Positions 1 to 5,848 are shown, numbered from the stretch's first letter. The stretch: DNA of 7,180 nt from Gracilibacteraceae bacterium (GCA_031263945.1 JAISEW010000255.1:1-7180), one strand, 5' to 3'. Made by a program: numbers and translations. The notes: generated by a model from the sequence alone, not told the origin.

Positions 1-2
1 AA

Positions 3-308
3 GCGCACGTCCCCATAACCCGCGTTGACACGGCGAGCGAGGCACTGGCGGCGTCGATGGGCGAAAAGGCGCGGGTGGATTTGACGTATATGTCCGAATT
101 GACGGGCATGAGCGAGGAAACGCTTAAAACGGAGCTTGAGGGCGTTATATTCCTTAATGTCGGCGGCGCTGAATCGCAGGACAAAGCCTACGTTACCGCC
201 GACGAATACCTCTCCGATAATATCCGAGAAAAGCTGACTTTACACTGGTTTTTATACTGCTTTCTGCCAATGAAGACAGTCTGCGACTCTCCTCACCGTG
301 CTCTGTAG
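3..308 (+). pseudogene. 3'-truncated remnant of a mobile-element SNF2-type helicase (5' end outside the window)
   Basis: The frame is open to the left edge, so only an internal piece is visible. About 78 residues, including ITRVDTASEAL, MGEKARVDL, LTGMSEETL and YVTADEYLSDNIREKL, are recalled as typical of the very large (about 2,000 residues or more) SNF2/DEAD-type helicases, often with methylase-like parts, found on integrative conjugative elements of Firmicutes. In that family the chain continues for many hundreds of residues after the ADEYLSxNxREKL motif. Here the resemblance stops near position 238 and an unrelated tail of about 23 residues leads to the stop at 306-308. I infer a deletion or recombination breakpoint and a non-functional gene. 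The piece probably marks the edge of a decayed mobile element. The family call rests on memory of the motif, not on an alignment. It could still be expressed as a shortened protein if the upstream part is intact. Confidence 0.6.
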
Positions 309-351
309 TCGCCAATCTTCCTTGAAAGAAGTGTATCACCTTGGCAGAAAG
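260..351. repeat. Nested inverted repeats (candidate structured RNA or small element)
   Basis: An 11-bp perfect inverted repeat, CTTTCTGCCAA at 260-270 and TTGGCAGAAAG at 341-351, encloses two further complementary pairs in nested order: GAAGA at 272-276 with TCTTC at 316-320, and GCGACT at 283-288 with AGTCGC at 307-312. The three pairs are co-linear, so about 22 base pairs could form one long, interrupted hairpin in either strand. It overlaps the last codons of the truncated helicase frame and lies in the non-coding gap before the next gene. No promoter with a good -35 and -10 is visible directly upstream. It could be a structured RNA, a fragment of a small mobile element, or partly chance. 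Confidence 0.35.
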
Positions 352-406
352 AATCATAGCCCCCTTTACAGAAACTCCATAGAGCTACGTTTCATTCCCA
401 TTTGTA

Positions 407-423
407 CCGCCGCGCAGCGGCGG
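407..423. repeat. GC-rich hairpin directly before the 425 start codon
   Basis: CCGCCGC at 407-413 and GCGGCGG at 417-423 form a 7-bp perfect stem with a GCA loop. An alternative pairing of CATTCC (393-398) with GGAATG (422-427) would include the ATG at 425. No run of T follows, so it is not a typical terminator. In an mRNA it would cover the region where a ribosome site for the 425 gene would lie. Confidence 0.45.
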
Positions 424-424
424 A

Positions 425-1087
425 ATGGATGTTTTCATGGATGGCCTTGGACGGAAAAACCCTAGTGTAAATGGGACGCCTATGTTTCTTGGTGTTATAT
501 GGGAAAGCAAAGTCATCACAATTGAGACTTGGCGCGAAGCAAAAGGAGATCGCTATAAACCCGGAGGTGTTGTAGAATACCGGTGGCAAATTGAGCGTAT
601 CAAAGTTCCGTTATCATGGGCTGATACATCAACGCAGACCATTGTGACGAAAGGTCCTGTGCCATCGCCCTTGCGCGAGGAAGTGCTGGATTTAGTGCGG
701 GAATGCATGATTGAGTTGAGTATACAAACGTATAAGGCCAAAAGTGTATATTTCGATTGTATCGCCGAGCCATATTACTATGAAAGATCGCTCTTTTCTG
801 TGGAAGCCTTAGAAAAACGGCGGCAAACAGTGCTTGAAGCGACCAAAAAGAGAGAAAACAGCAGACGTCTGCGCAAACTGTTAAAATATGTAACCATATT
901 ATTGAAATATGTGGCAATGTATGCAATTGCTTTTGCGCTTATTATTTTTGAAGAACATCCTTCGCGCGAGCAACTCGTTTTTATTGTGCCGATAGTTATT
1001 GTCGGGGTTCCGATCCTTAACGCGATCCTTGACGCAATAATTTCTTCTGTTATTGATAAAAACTACGATAAATATTACAGGAGATAA
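425..1087 (+). CDS. Hypothetical protein with two C-terminal transmembrane segments
   Basis: I do not recognise this 220-residue protein. Residues 1 to about 125 look soluble, with alternating polar and hydrophobic stretches (FLGVIWES, YRWQIERIKVPLSW, KSVYFDCIAEPYYYERS). Residues 126-152 are strongly basic and probably helical (KRRQTVLEATKKRENSRRLRK). Two hydrophobic segments follow at about 153-175 and 184-209, then a short charged tail. The likely form is a cytoplasmic domain anchored by a C-terminal hairpin of membrane helices. The start is uncertain: neither the ATG at 425 nor the ATG at 437 has a convincing ribosome site, and the frame is open upstream only to 383, so the 5' end may have been lost. 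The gene is visibly richer in A and T than the genes to its right and sits beside a mobile-element remnant, which suggests horizontal acquisition. The next gene is 134 bp away with its own promoter. Confidence 0.65.
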   Translation: MDVFMDGLGRKNPSVNGTPMFLGVIWESKVITIETWREAKGDRYKPGGVVEYRWQIERIKVPLSWADTSTQTIVTKGPVPSPLREEVLDLVRECMIELSIQTYKAKSVYFDCIAEPYYYERSLFSVEALEKRRQTVLEATKKRENSRRLRKLLKYVTILLKYVAMYAIAFALIIFEEHPSREQLVFIVPIVIVGVPILNAILDAIISSVIDKNYDKYYRR

Positions 1088-1088
1088 T

Positions 1089-1116
1089 TGCGTCAACTGA
1101 CCAGTTGTTTAGCGCA
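1089..1116 (+). terminator. Possible weak terminator hairpin after the 425 gene
   Basis: Five base pairs, CAACT (1094-1098) with AGTTG (1103-1107), close a GACC loop. An outer TGCG/CGCA pair (1089-1092 with 1113-1116) can extend it with internal mismatches. It begins two bases after the stop codon of the preceding gene. Only a short TTT follows the inner stem, so termination would be weak. Confidence 0.25.
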
Positions 1117-1154
1117 TATACCCATAATTTGTAACTGCCCATGCCCGGCGCGTG

Positions 1155-1183
1155 TTGACAAACGGCGTCCAGAGAGTTATAAT
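1155..1183 (+). promoter_or_regulatory. Consensus sigma-A (sigma-70) promoter of the MTH1187 operon
   Basis: TTGACA at 1155-1160 and TATAAT at 1178-1183 match both consensus hexamers exactly, with the optimal 17-bp spacer. Transcription should start near 1190, giving a leader of about 32 nt. The leader holds a small hairpin (GCCGA 1194-1198 with TCGGC 1202-1206), then the ribosome site GGAGGG at 1210-1215. With no recognition mismatch, strong constitutive activity is expected unless a repressor acts. No operator palindrome is obvious across the promoter. Confidence 0.85.
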
Positions 1184-1221
1184 GCACATATTCGCCGAGA
1201 TTCGGCAACGGAGGGATATCT

Positions 1222-1524
1222 ATGGCAATCGTCGCAGTCAACATGGTTCCTTTAGGCAAAGGCACGAGCGTCAGCCGGTATGTGGCGGCCGCCGAGAGAG
1301 CCGTCGTGGGCCGGCCCGGCGTCAAACGCGACCTGGGCCCTATGTTTACAACGCTGGAGGGCGATTTGGACGAGGTACTCGGCGCTGTCCGCGATATGCA
1401 GGAAGCTGTTTTTGCTGAGGGAGTGGAACGTCTTATTACCACAATAAAAATTGATGACCGCCGGGATAAAAAAGCTTCAATGGAAGATAAACTGGCTTCT
1501 GTCAACAGCAAATTAGAAACGTGA
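1222..1524 (+). CDS. MTH1187-family thiamine-binding-type protein (DUF77, YqgV-like)
   Basis: The 100-residue length and motifs match the MTH1187/YkoF-type small ferredoxin-fold proteins: an N-terminal strand with VPLGKGTSVSRYV (9-21), the central EGDLDEVL (47-54), and the hallmark TTIKIDDRRDK (73-83). Known family members are cytoplasmic oligomers that bind thiamine or related pyrimidine compounds; a catalytic role is not established. The start is clear: ATG at 1222 is preceded by GGAGGG with a 6-nt gap and a consensus promoter. It is the first gene of a probable three-gene operon. The upstream leader is too short for a TPP riboswitch and contains none, so control by thiamine at the RNA level is not indicated. 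The stop codon overlaps a possible GTG start of the next gene (GTGA at 1521-1524). Confidence 0.9.
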   Translation: MAIVAVNMVPLGKGTSVSRYVAAAERAVVGRPGVKRDLGPMFTTLEGDLDEVLGAVRDMQEAVFAEGVERLITTIKIDDRRDKKASMEDKLASVNSKLET

Positions 1525-1583
1525 ACGGTTTGGGGAAAGGCGATGGGGACGCCGGTCAGGGTGATTCCGGCAAGGATGCTGTC

Positions 1584-2420
1584 ATGAAAAATCGATGGGG
1601 ATGGGCGGCTGTTTTTTTACTTCTGCTCCTGTCACTGGTGTTCCAGATCTTCACCTGGATATATGTGCGGGAAATCAGGGAAGCCTCTCCCGCTCCGAGC
1701 AACCGCGCGTTATTGGAAGATCTGCAAACGGAACTGGCGGAAATGAATCAGACTTTAAACAGTTTGGCGCGGGAACAGCGCTGGCTGCAGGATTGTGTTT
1801 TTTTGCTGGATAAGGACAATTCGCGGCAGGAAAACATGGCGGTCAAAGCGGATGTCGTTTTCAGCCGCCTGAGCGAAGCGGAAACCCCGTTTATTCTGTA
1901 CCGCCCCAAGGGAGAAACCGAATGGGCGGAAGAAGAACTGCGGCTCACGCAAGGTCTGGAATATACCACGCGTATTTTGCTGTCGCCCTATTATGAGTAT
2001 GAATATATGATGACCGCGCGCGGCGCGATGGAGATCTCCAGCGATACGGCGCTGATACCTTATAACGTGTACGGCTTGCCGCGCTGGAGTACGGACTTGA
2101 AAGTCGCTTTTGCCAGCGGTTCCAACGCCGTGGATTTTACGATTTTCGTTTTGGTCAGTCAAAACGCGCCGCTGCCGGAAATGCGGCCGGTCGGCGTGGA
2201 ACTCCGCGTGGAGAGCGAGGGTCTGGAGCCTGAATCAGTCAGTTTTACCGAAGACCGCAACGCTGCCGGCGCCTGGAGTACCACTTGGGCCTTGGCGGAT
2301 GTTTCCGTCGTGAACGACATATCGGTTTTTATTGACGTCACATATGAAAACGGACTGACGCGCAGCGAACCGTTCGAACTGCTGAAAGACCGCGTGCGCT
2401 ATGAAAGCAGCCGCACGTAA
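1584..2420 (+). CDS. Membrane-anchored protein of unknown function (N-terminal anchor, coiled coil, extracytoplasmic domain)
   Basis: I do not recognise a family. From the ATG at 1584 the protein has 278 residues: a short basic start (MKNRWGW), one hydrophobic helix at about 8-27, a probable coiled coil at about 41-69 (RALLEDLQTELAEM and following), and a domain of about 200 residues with strand-rich, aromatic sequence (ILLSPYYEYEYMM, VAFASGSNAVDFTIFVLV, SVFIDVTYENG). The topology suggests an anchor with the large domain outside the membrane. The ATG at 1584 is preferred because AAGGA lies 7 nt before it. A GTG at 1521 overlaps the previous stop as GTGA and would add 21 Gly/Asp-rich residues, but has no visible ribosome site. 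The gene follows the MTH1187 gene by 59 bp and precedes a glycosyltransferase by 23 bp, so it is probably cotranscribed. A role near the cell surface is only a guess. Confidence 0.75.
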   Translation: MKNRWGWAAVFLLLLLSLVFQIFTWIYVREIREASPAPSNRALLEDLQTELAEMNQTLNSLAREQRWLQDCVFLLDKDNSRQENMAVKADVVFSRLSEAETPFILYRPKGETEWAEEELRLTQGLEYTTRILLSPYYEYEYMMTARGAMEISSDTALIPYNVYGLPRWSTDLKVAFASGSNAVDFTIFVLVSQNAPLPEMRPVGVELRVESEGLEPESVSFTEDRNAAGAWSTTWALADVSVVNDISVFIDVTYENGLTRSEPFELLKDRVRYESSRT

Positions 2421-2443
2421 AACGGCGCGGAAAGGGCGGGATT

Positions 2444-3502
2444 ATGCCTGATGTCAGTGTCAGCGTGATCATGCCGGTGCATAACGCCGGCGTTTTTCTT
2501 GACCGCGCCGTGCGAAGCGTACTTGATCAAACATTGGATGATTTGGAGCTTATTCTCATAGACGACGGTTCCACTGACGTTTCGCCCGCCCGCTGCGATT
2601 TCTGGGCCGCTAATGACAAGCGGGTGCGCGTCCTGCACCGGGAGCATGGCGGGCCGGGCCGGGCGCGCAACGCCGGGATTGCCGCCGCCGGCGGAAAATA
2701 TATCGGTTTTGCCGACAGCGACGATTACGCGCTGCCGGAATTATACCGCGTTCTGCTTTCCGCGGCGGCGGGAGAAAATCTGCCGGCGGTCAAATGCGGC
2801 GCTTTTATTTTGCCGGAGGCTTCTTTTGTTTCGCCCGGCCCGGGCAGCGAGGAAGAAACCCTCCGCCGCTGGCCGAAACGCTTGAGCGGTCAGTACCGCT
2901 ACGCGGCCCAGGATATCGCCGGGCCGGAGATCTTACATTATTTAAGCAATAATCTGCTGGACAATTCGCTCTGGACTTTGCTGCTGCGGGAGGATATTTG
3001 CCGGGCTATCCCGTTCACCGCCCATGACCGCATGGAAGACTGTTATTATTTCATGGATCTGGCCCGGGATCTGGATGTTTTGCGGCTCTTGCCAGAGCGC
3101 CTGTACATTTACCTCACCCGCGCGGGCAGCGTCTCCCAAAGCGCGGGATCCGCGCTGCTCCTGGAACGCGGCGCCCATGACATGGAGCTTTTTGACCGGG
3201 CGGCCGCTGCGCGCCAAACGAGTGCGATGACGAACGCTTTCAACCGTTTGGCGCGCACGCTGACTCAGTATGGCGACAGTGGCCACCAGCCGGCCACTCC
3301 GGAGGAATTGCGGCTTTACATGGATTTGATCGCCTTTTTCCGGCGGCATATGAATTTTTTCCGGCCCGCCCACCGCGCGCATCAGGCGGAAGACCCTTTC
3401 AACATAGACTTTTTTTCTTTACGTCAGGAAAACGGGACGGACACCGTGCTGGATTTCGCCGCCGTGGAAAGCCTGAACTTGCTGCAAAATCCGGGGACCT
3501 GA
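2444..3502 (+). CDS. Family 2 glycosyltransferase
   Basis: The 352-residue protein begins with a typical GT-A fold: VSVIMPVHNAGVFLDRAVRSV (split over 6-26), the nucleotide-sugar-binding LILIDDGSTD (36-45), GGPGRARNAGIAAAGGKYIGF (split over 69-89), and the metal-binding DSDD (91-94). These are the known signatures of inverting GT2 enzymes that move a sugar from a nucleotide donor to an acceptor on the cytoplasmic side. The acceptor cannot be read from sequence; cell-wall or exopolysaccharide assembly is usual for such enzymes. No transmembrane segment is apparent, and the C-terminal part (about 120-352) is not recognised. The ATG at 2444 has the purine-rich GGAAAGGG about 7 nt upstream. It is the last gene of the operon that starts at 1155 and ends tail to tail with fixX. 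Confidence 0.9.
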   Translation: MPDVSVSVIMPVHNAGVFLDRAVRSVLDQTLDDLELILIDDGSTDVSPARCDFWAANDKRVRVLHREHGGPGRARNAGIAAAGGKYIGFADSDDYALPELYRVLLSAAAGENLPAVKCGAFILPEASFVSPGPGSEEETLRRWPKRLSGQYRYAAQDIAGPEILHYLSNNLLDNSLWTLLLREDICRAIPFTAHDRMEDCYYFMDLARDLDVLRLLPERLYIYLTRAGSVSQSAGSALLLERGAHDMELFDRAAAARQTSAMTNAFNRLARTLTQYGDSGHQPATPEELRLYMDLIAFFRRHMNFFRPAHRAHQAEDPFNIDFFSLRQENGTDTVLDFAAVESLNLLQNPGT

Positions 3503-3507
3503 TCCCG

Positions 3508-3789
3508 TCAGCCGTAGCGAAATTCGACGCCCATGCCTCCATTGGGGAATTCCCATTTCGCTAAGACAGTTTCCCCGCCGACTACCCGGCATGTGCCGCA
3601 TTCCAGGCATCCCGCGTAATCAAAGCGGCAGCCGTACTTATCGTCGATCTTGTATAGTCCCGCGGGACAGGCCAGATGCAGTTTATAAAACTCCGCCAGA
3701 TCCGGATCATTCTTGATATAGATATGCGCGTTGTTTTCGTCCACGCGAAACTTATCGATCCCCAGTTTTTCTTCAACATTCACACTCAT
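3508..3789 (-). CDS. fixX: Ferredoxin-like protein FixX (4Fe-4S partner of FixC)
   Basis: The 93-residue protein matches FixX in length and sequence. It has CPAGLYKIDD from residue 41 and YAGCLECGTCRV at about 59-69. C41, C61, C64 and C67 fit the 4Fe-4S ligand pattern of FixX and of the C-terminal part of ETF:quinone oxidoreductase; C54 is an additional cysteine. FixX is known to relay electrons from FixC toward the quinone pool. Its ATG (3789-3787) overlaps the fixC stop as ATGA, so translation is coupled. It is the distal gene of the pair, and its stop lies 5 bp from the stop of the convergent glycosyltransferase gene. No clear terminator is visible between the two. Confidence 0.92.
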   Translation of the reverse strand: MSVNVEEKLGIDKFRVDENNAHIYIKNDPDLAEFYKLHLACPAGLYKIDDKYGCRFDYAGCLECGTCRVVGGETVLAKWEFPNGGMGVEFRYG

Positions 3790-5069
3790 AAAGAACGCAT
3801 TCCTTTCATTCCGTCCAGCATCAAATTCAGCGCCCCTACTTCTTTTAAGCTGGAGCCGACTTTTTTGTACAAAGGCTGCGAAGGTTCCCCGTCAACGATA
3901 AAAAGCTGCGCCATGAGATTGCCGGCCATCTCCGGGTAGCCGGAAAAGATGCGCGGCGTCTTTTCCATAAAATGTGGGAATTTTCTGTATAATTTCAGGT
4001 CTCTCATGATAAAGCTGTCGTTCAACACGTTTTGGTAGGCGCTAAGAGCCTCGGCCCCGTAATCCCCTGCTTGCCTGGCCTGAAGTATCGCCCGCGCCGC
4101 GCAGTCCCCCGATCCAATCGCGAAATCCATGCCGCGCACCGTATAACCCAAATTAAGGCAAAATCCCGCCGCGTCCCCGACGACGAGCGCTCCGCCGGTA
4201 AAAAGACGGGGAACCATGTCCAGGCCCCCCTCCGGCACCAGATGGGCGGAATATTCGACCGTTTTGCCTCCCGCCAGCAAAGGCGCGACCGCGGGATGCC
4301 CCTTGAAATCCTCCAGGAGCTGAGGCAATGTCGTCACGCCGGCCGTCAGTCCGTTCAACGTGCAGACTACGCCCAGCGAGACGCTTTCTTTGTTCGTATA
4401 TAAAAAAGCGCCGCCGACCTTGCCGCCGGAAGGCCGCCCCGCGAAAAGCCAGGCCGTGCCTTCGCCGCCGCCGCATTGGAACCTGTCCTCAATGACCGCG
4501 GCCGGCAATTCAATGACTTCTTTTACACCGACCGCCACCTGAGCGGGCGACAGTTTGGCGCGCAGGCCCAGCTTCCGCGCCAAAAGCGCGTTGACTCCGT
4601 CCGCGAGAACCGTGACGTCCGCCGTCATTTCGTCGCCGGCGGCGACGCCGCGGACCTTACCGCCCCGCAGCAAAAGATCGTCTACTCTGATGCCGGTCAC
4701 TATCTGCGCCCCCGCTTCCTCGGCTTTGGCGGCCAGCCATTGATCAAAATCGACCCGCAGCACAGAATAAGAATCCCGTCCGGGCCCGCTTGAGGCCGGC
4801 GCGAAATAGTCCGCCGTAACGGCGCTGTCCGCGGTCATCAGGCTGATTTTTTCTCTTGTGATCCGGCGCTCCAGCGGCGCTTCTTTCGCAAAACCCGGTA
4901 TGATTTTTTCCAGACTGTGACTGTAAATCCTTCCGCCGCTCACGTTTTTGGCGCCGGCAAAATTGCCCCGCTCGATCAGCAGAGTTTCCACGCCCTCTTT
5001 AGCTAATAAATAGGCGGTCGTGAGGCCGGCCAGGCCCCCGCCGACAATAATAGTTTCAAAATCACTCAT
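3786..5069 (-). CDS. fixC: FixC: FAD-dependent oxidoreductase of the ETF:quinone oxidoreductase family
   Basis: The 427 residues are the usual FixC length. The N-terminus has the Rossmann FAD-binding loop IIVGGGLAGLTTAYLL (7-22, GxGxxG at 10-15) with acidic E33 ending the second strand (LLIERG). ADGVN (156-160) and VVGDAAGFCLNLG (296-308) are the second and third FAD-contact motifs of this glutathione-reductase-type fold. FixC is known to take electrons from electron-transfer flavoprotein (FixAB) and, with FixX, deliver them to quinone or, in bifurcating systems, take part in energy coupling. The ATG at 5069 is supported by GGGAGGT (5082-5076 on the minus strand). fixX follows by an ATGA overlap. 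Unusually, fixA and fixB are not upstream: the next gene there is the divergent rubrerythrin. The ETF partner must be elsewhere, or this protein serves another donor. Confidence 0.92.
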   Translation of the reverse strand: MSDFETIIVGGGLAGLTTAYLLAKEGVETLLIERGNFAGAKNVSGGRIYSHSLEKIIPGFAKEAPLERRITREKISLMTADSAVTADYFAPASSGPGRDSYSVLRVDFDQWLAAKAEEAGAQIVTGIRVDDLLLRGGKVRGVAAGDEMTADVTVLADGVNALLARKLGLRAKLSPAQVAVGVKEVIELPAAVIEDRFQCGGGEGTAWLFAGRPSGGKVGGAFLYTNKESVSLGVVCTLNGLTAGVTTLPQLLEDFKGHPAVAPLLAGGKTVEYSAHLVPEGGLDMVPRLFTGGALVVGDAAGFCLNLGYTVRGMDFAIGSGDCAARAILQARQAGDYGAEALSAYQNVLNDSFIMRDLKLYRKFPHFMEKTPRIFSGYPEMAGNLMAQLFIVDGEPSQPLYKKVGSSLKEVGALNLMLDGMKGMRSL

Positions 5070-5098
5070 TACTTAACCTCCCATGATTTAATTATATA

Positions 5099-5148
5099 CG
5101 CCGGCGGACGCATCGGGTAGCAATCCTTGCTTGTCCGCGGCGGCAAGG
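5099..5148 (-). promoter_or_regulatory. Two mutually exclusive hairpins in the fixC upstream region
   Basis: Stem A pairs CGCC (5099-5102) and GCGGAC (5104-5109) with GTCCGC (5133-5138) and GGCG (5139-5142), giving ten base pairs with one bulged G at 5103. Stem B pairs CCTTGC (5125-5130) with GCAAGG (5143-5148). The B stem brackets the right arm of A, so the two cannot form fully together. If fixCX is transcribed from beyond 5150, this is an attenuator-like leader. Otherwise it could be an operator. A-side folding is followed by an A/T-rich stretch rather than a run of U, and does not cover the ribosome site. Confidence 0.3.
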
Positions 5149-5164
5149 TCTAAAGCGCTGGTTG

Positions 5165-5194
5165 ATATTAAACGCCTCAAAATAAAAAAACCAA
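5165..5194 (-). promoter_or_regulatory. Weak candidate promoter for fixCX
   Basis: On the minus strand, TTGGTT (5194-5189) and TAATAT (5170-5165) are separated by 18 bp and match the consensus at three and four of six bases. The leader would be about 88 nt and contain the alternative hairpins. A rival -10, TATAAT at 5096-5091 on the minus strand, is a perfect hexamer but has no -35 match at 16-18 bp and would leave a leader of only about 15 nt before fixC. Confidence 0.25.
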
Positions 5195-5206
5195 ATAAAA
5201 AAACTC

Positions 5207-5235
5207 TTGTCAAACGGCTGAAAGTAGTTTAGAAT
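5207..5235 (+). promoter_or_regulatory. Sigma-A promoter of the rubrerythrin gene with an A-rich upstream element
   Basis: TTGTCA at 5207-5212 and TAGAAT at 5230-5235 each differ from consensus at one base and are 17 bp apart. Immediately upstream, 5179-5203 is almost all A, in runs, as expected of an UP element contacted by the RNA polymerase alpha subunits. Transcription should start near 5242, leaving a leader of about 36 nt that ends in the ribosome site GAGGAGGT at 5264-5271. No match to a PerR box was found around the promoter, although rubrerythrins are often PerR-controlled. Confidence 0.75.
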
Positions 5236-5277
5236 ATTTCTGTAAAGATAATACATCTAATAAGAGGAGGTACGATC

Positions 5278-5823
5278 ATGGCAAAATGGGTTTGCAGTGT
5301 TTGCGGCTATGTCCACAAGGGGGATGAACCTCCGGAAGCATGTCCCTTATGTAAGGCCGGGCGGGAAAAATTCAACCGGGCGGAGGAAAGTGGACTGGCC
5401 TGGGCGGATCAGCACGTGGTCGGCGTGGCCAAAGGCGTTGACCCGAAATTGCTCGAAAACTTACAGGCGCATTTCATGGGCGAATGTACGGAAGTCGGGA
5501 TGTATCTCGCCATGAGCCGCGTCGCCGATCGCGAGGGATATCCGGAAGTAGCGGAAGCCTATAAGCGCATCGCCTGGGAAGAAGCGGAACACGCCGCTAA
5601 ATTCGGCGAATTGCTCGGCGAGGTCGTGACCGATTCGACGAAAAAAAATCTCCAGCTGCGCGTCGAGGCTGAATACGGCGCTTGCGCCGGCAAGAAGGAA
5701 ATGGCCACTCTGGCCAAACAACTCGGCCTGGACGCCATCCATGACACGGTACACGAAATGTGCAAAGACGAAGCGCGCCACGGGCAAGCTTTCCAAGGCC
5801 TGCTGCAGCGGTATTTCGCTTAA
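5278..5823 (+). CDS. rbr: Reverse rubrerythrin (rubredoxin domain first; NADH peroxidase type)
   Basis: The 181-residue protein has an N-terminal rubredoxin-like domain with CSVCGY (C6, C9) and CPLC (C22, C25) that would bind one iron, followed by a four-helix ferritin-like diiron domain. Candidate diiron ligands are E69 or E72 in GECTEV, E102 and H105 in EEAEH, E130 or E132 in VEAEY, and E165 and H168 in DEARH. This order is the reverse of classical rubrerythrin; proteins of this type in clostridia act as terminal peroxidases that reduce hydrogen peroxide, with electrons from NADH by way of a reductase and rubredoxin. The length fits the family. The ATG at 5278 has a strong GAGGAGGT site 6 nt upstream and its own promoter, and a hairpin terminator follows, so it is probably monocistronic. 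It is divergent from fixCX. Its presence points to an anaerobe that meets oxygen or peroxide. Confidence 0.93.
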   Translation: MAKWVCSVCGYVHKGDEPPEACPLCKAGREKFNRAEESGLAWADQHVVGVAKGVDPKLLENLQAHFMGECTEVGMYLAMSRVADREGYPEVAEAYKRIAWEEAEHAAKFGELLGEVVTDSTKKNLQLRVEAEYGACAGKKEMATLAKQLGLDAIHDTVHEMCKDEARHGQAFQGLLQRYFA

Positions 5824-5848
5824 GGGAGTGTACAGTTCCTGAGTTTGC

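Noticed and set aside
1184..1221. TPP riboswitch in the leader of the MTH1187 gene
   Set aside because: The leader after the promoter is only about 32 nt, far too short, and lacks the CTGAGA-type core.
1050..1511. Antisense open frame of 153 codons across the MTH1187 gene
   Set aside because: It lies opposite a well-supported gene with a promoter and ribosome site, has a low-complexity Ser/Arg/Thr-rich product, and matches no family.
3492..3507. Terminator between the convergent glycosyltransferase and fixX genes
   Set aside because: Only a four- to five-pair stem (CGGG with CCCG) spanning a stop codon is seen, without a T run on either strand.
3582..4476. Several open frames overlapping fixC and fixX in other frames, on both strands
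   Set aside because: They are explained by high GC content. The fixC and fixX frames carry intact FAD and Fe-S motifs and a coupled ATGA junction.
5205..5275. PerR or Fur box near the rubrerythrin promoter
   Set aside because: TTAGAAT at 5229-5235 starts like a PerR arm, but the second arm matches at only three of seven positions.
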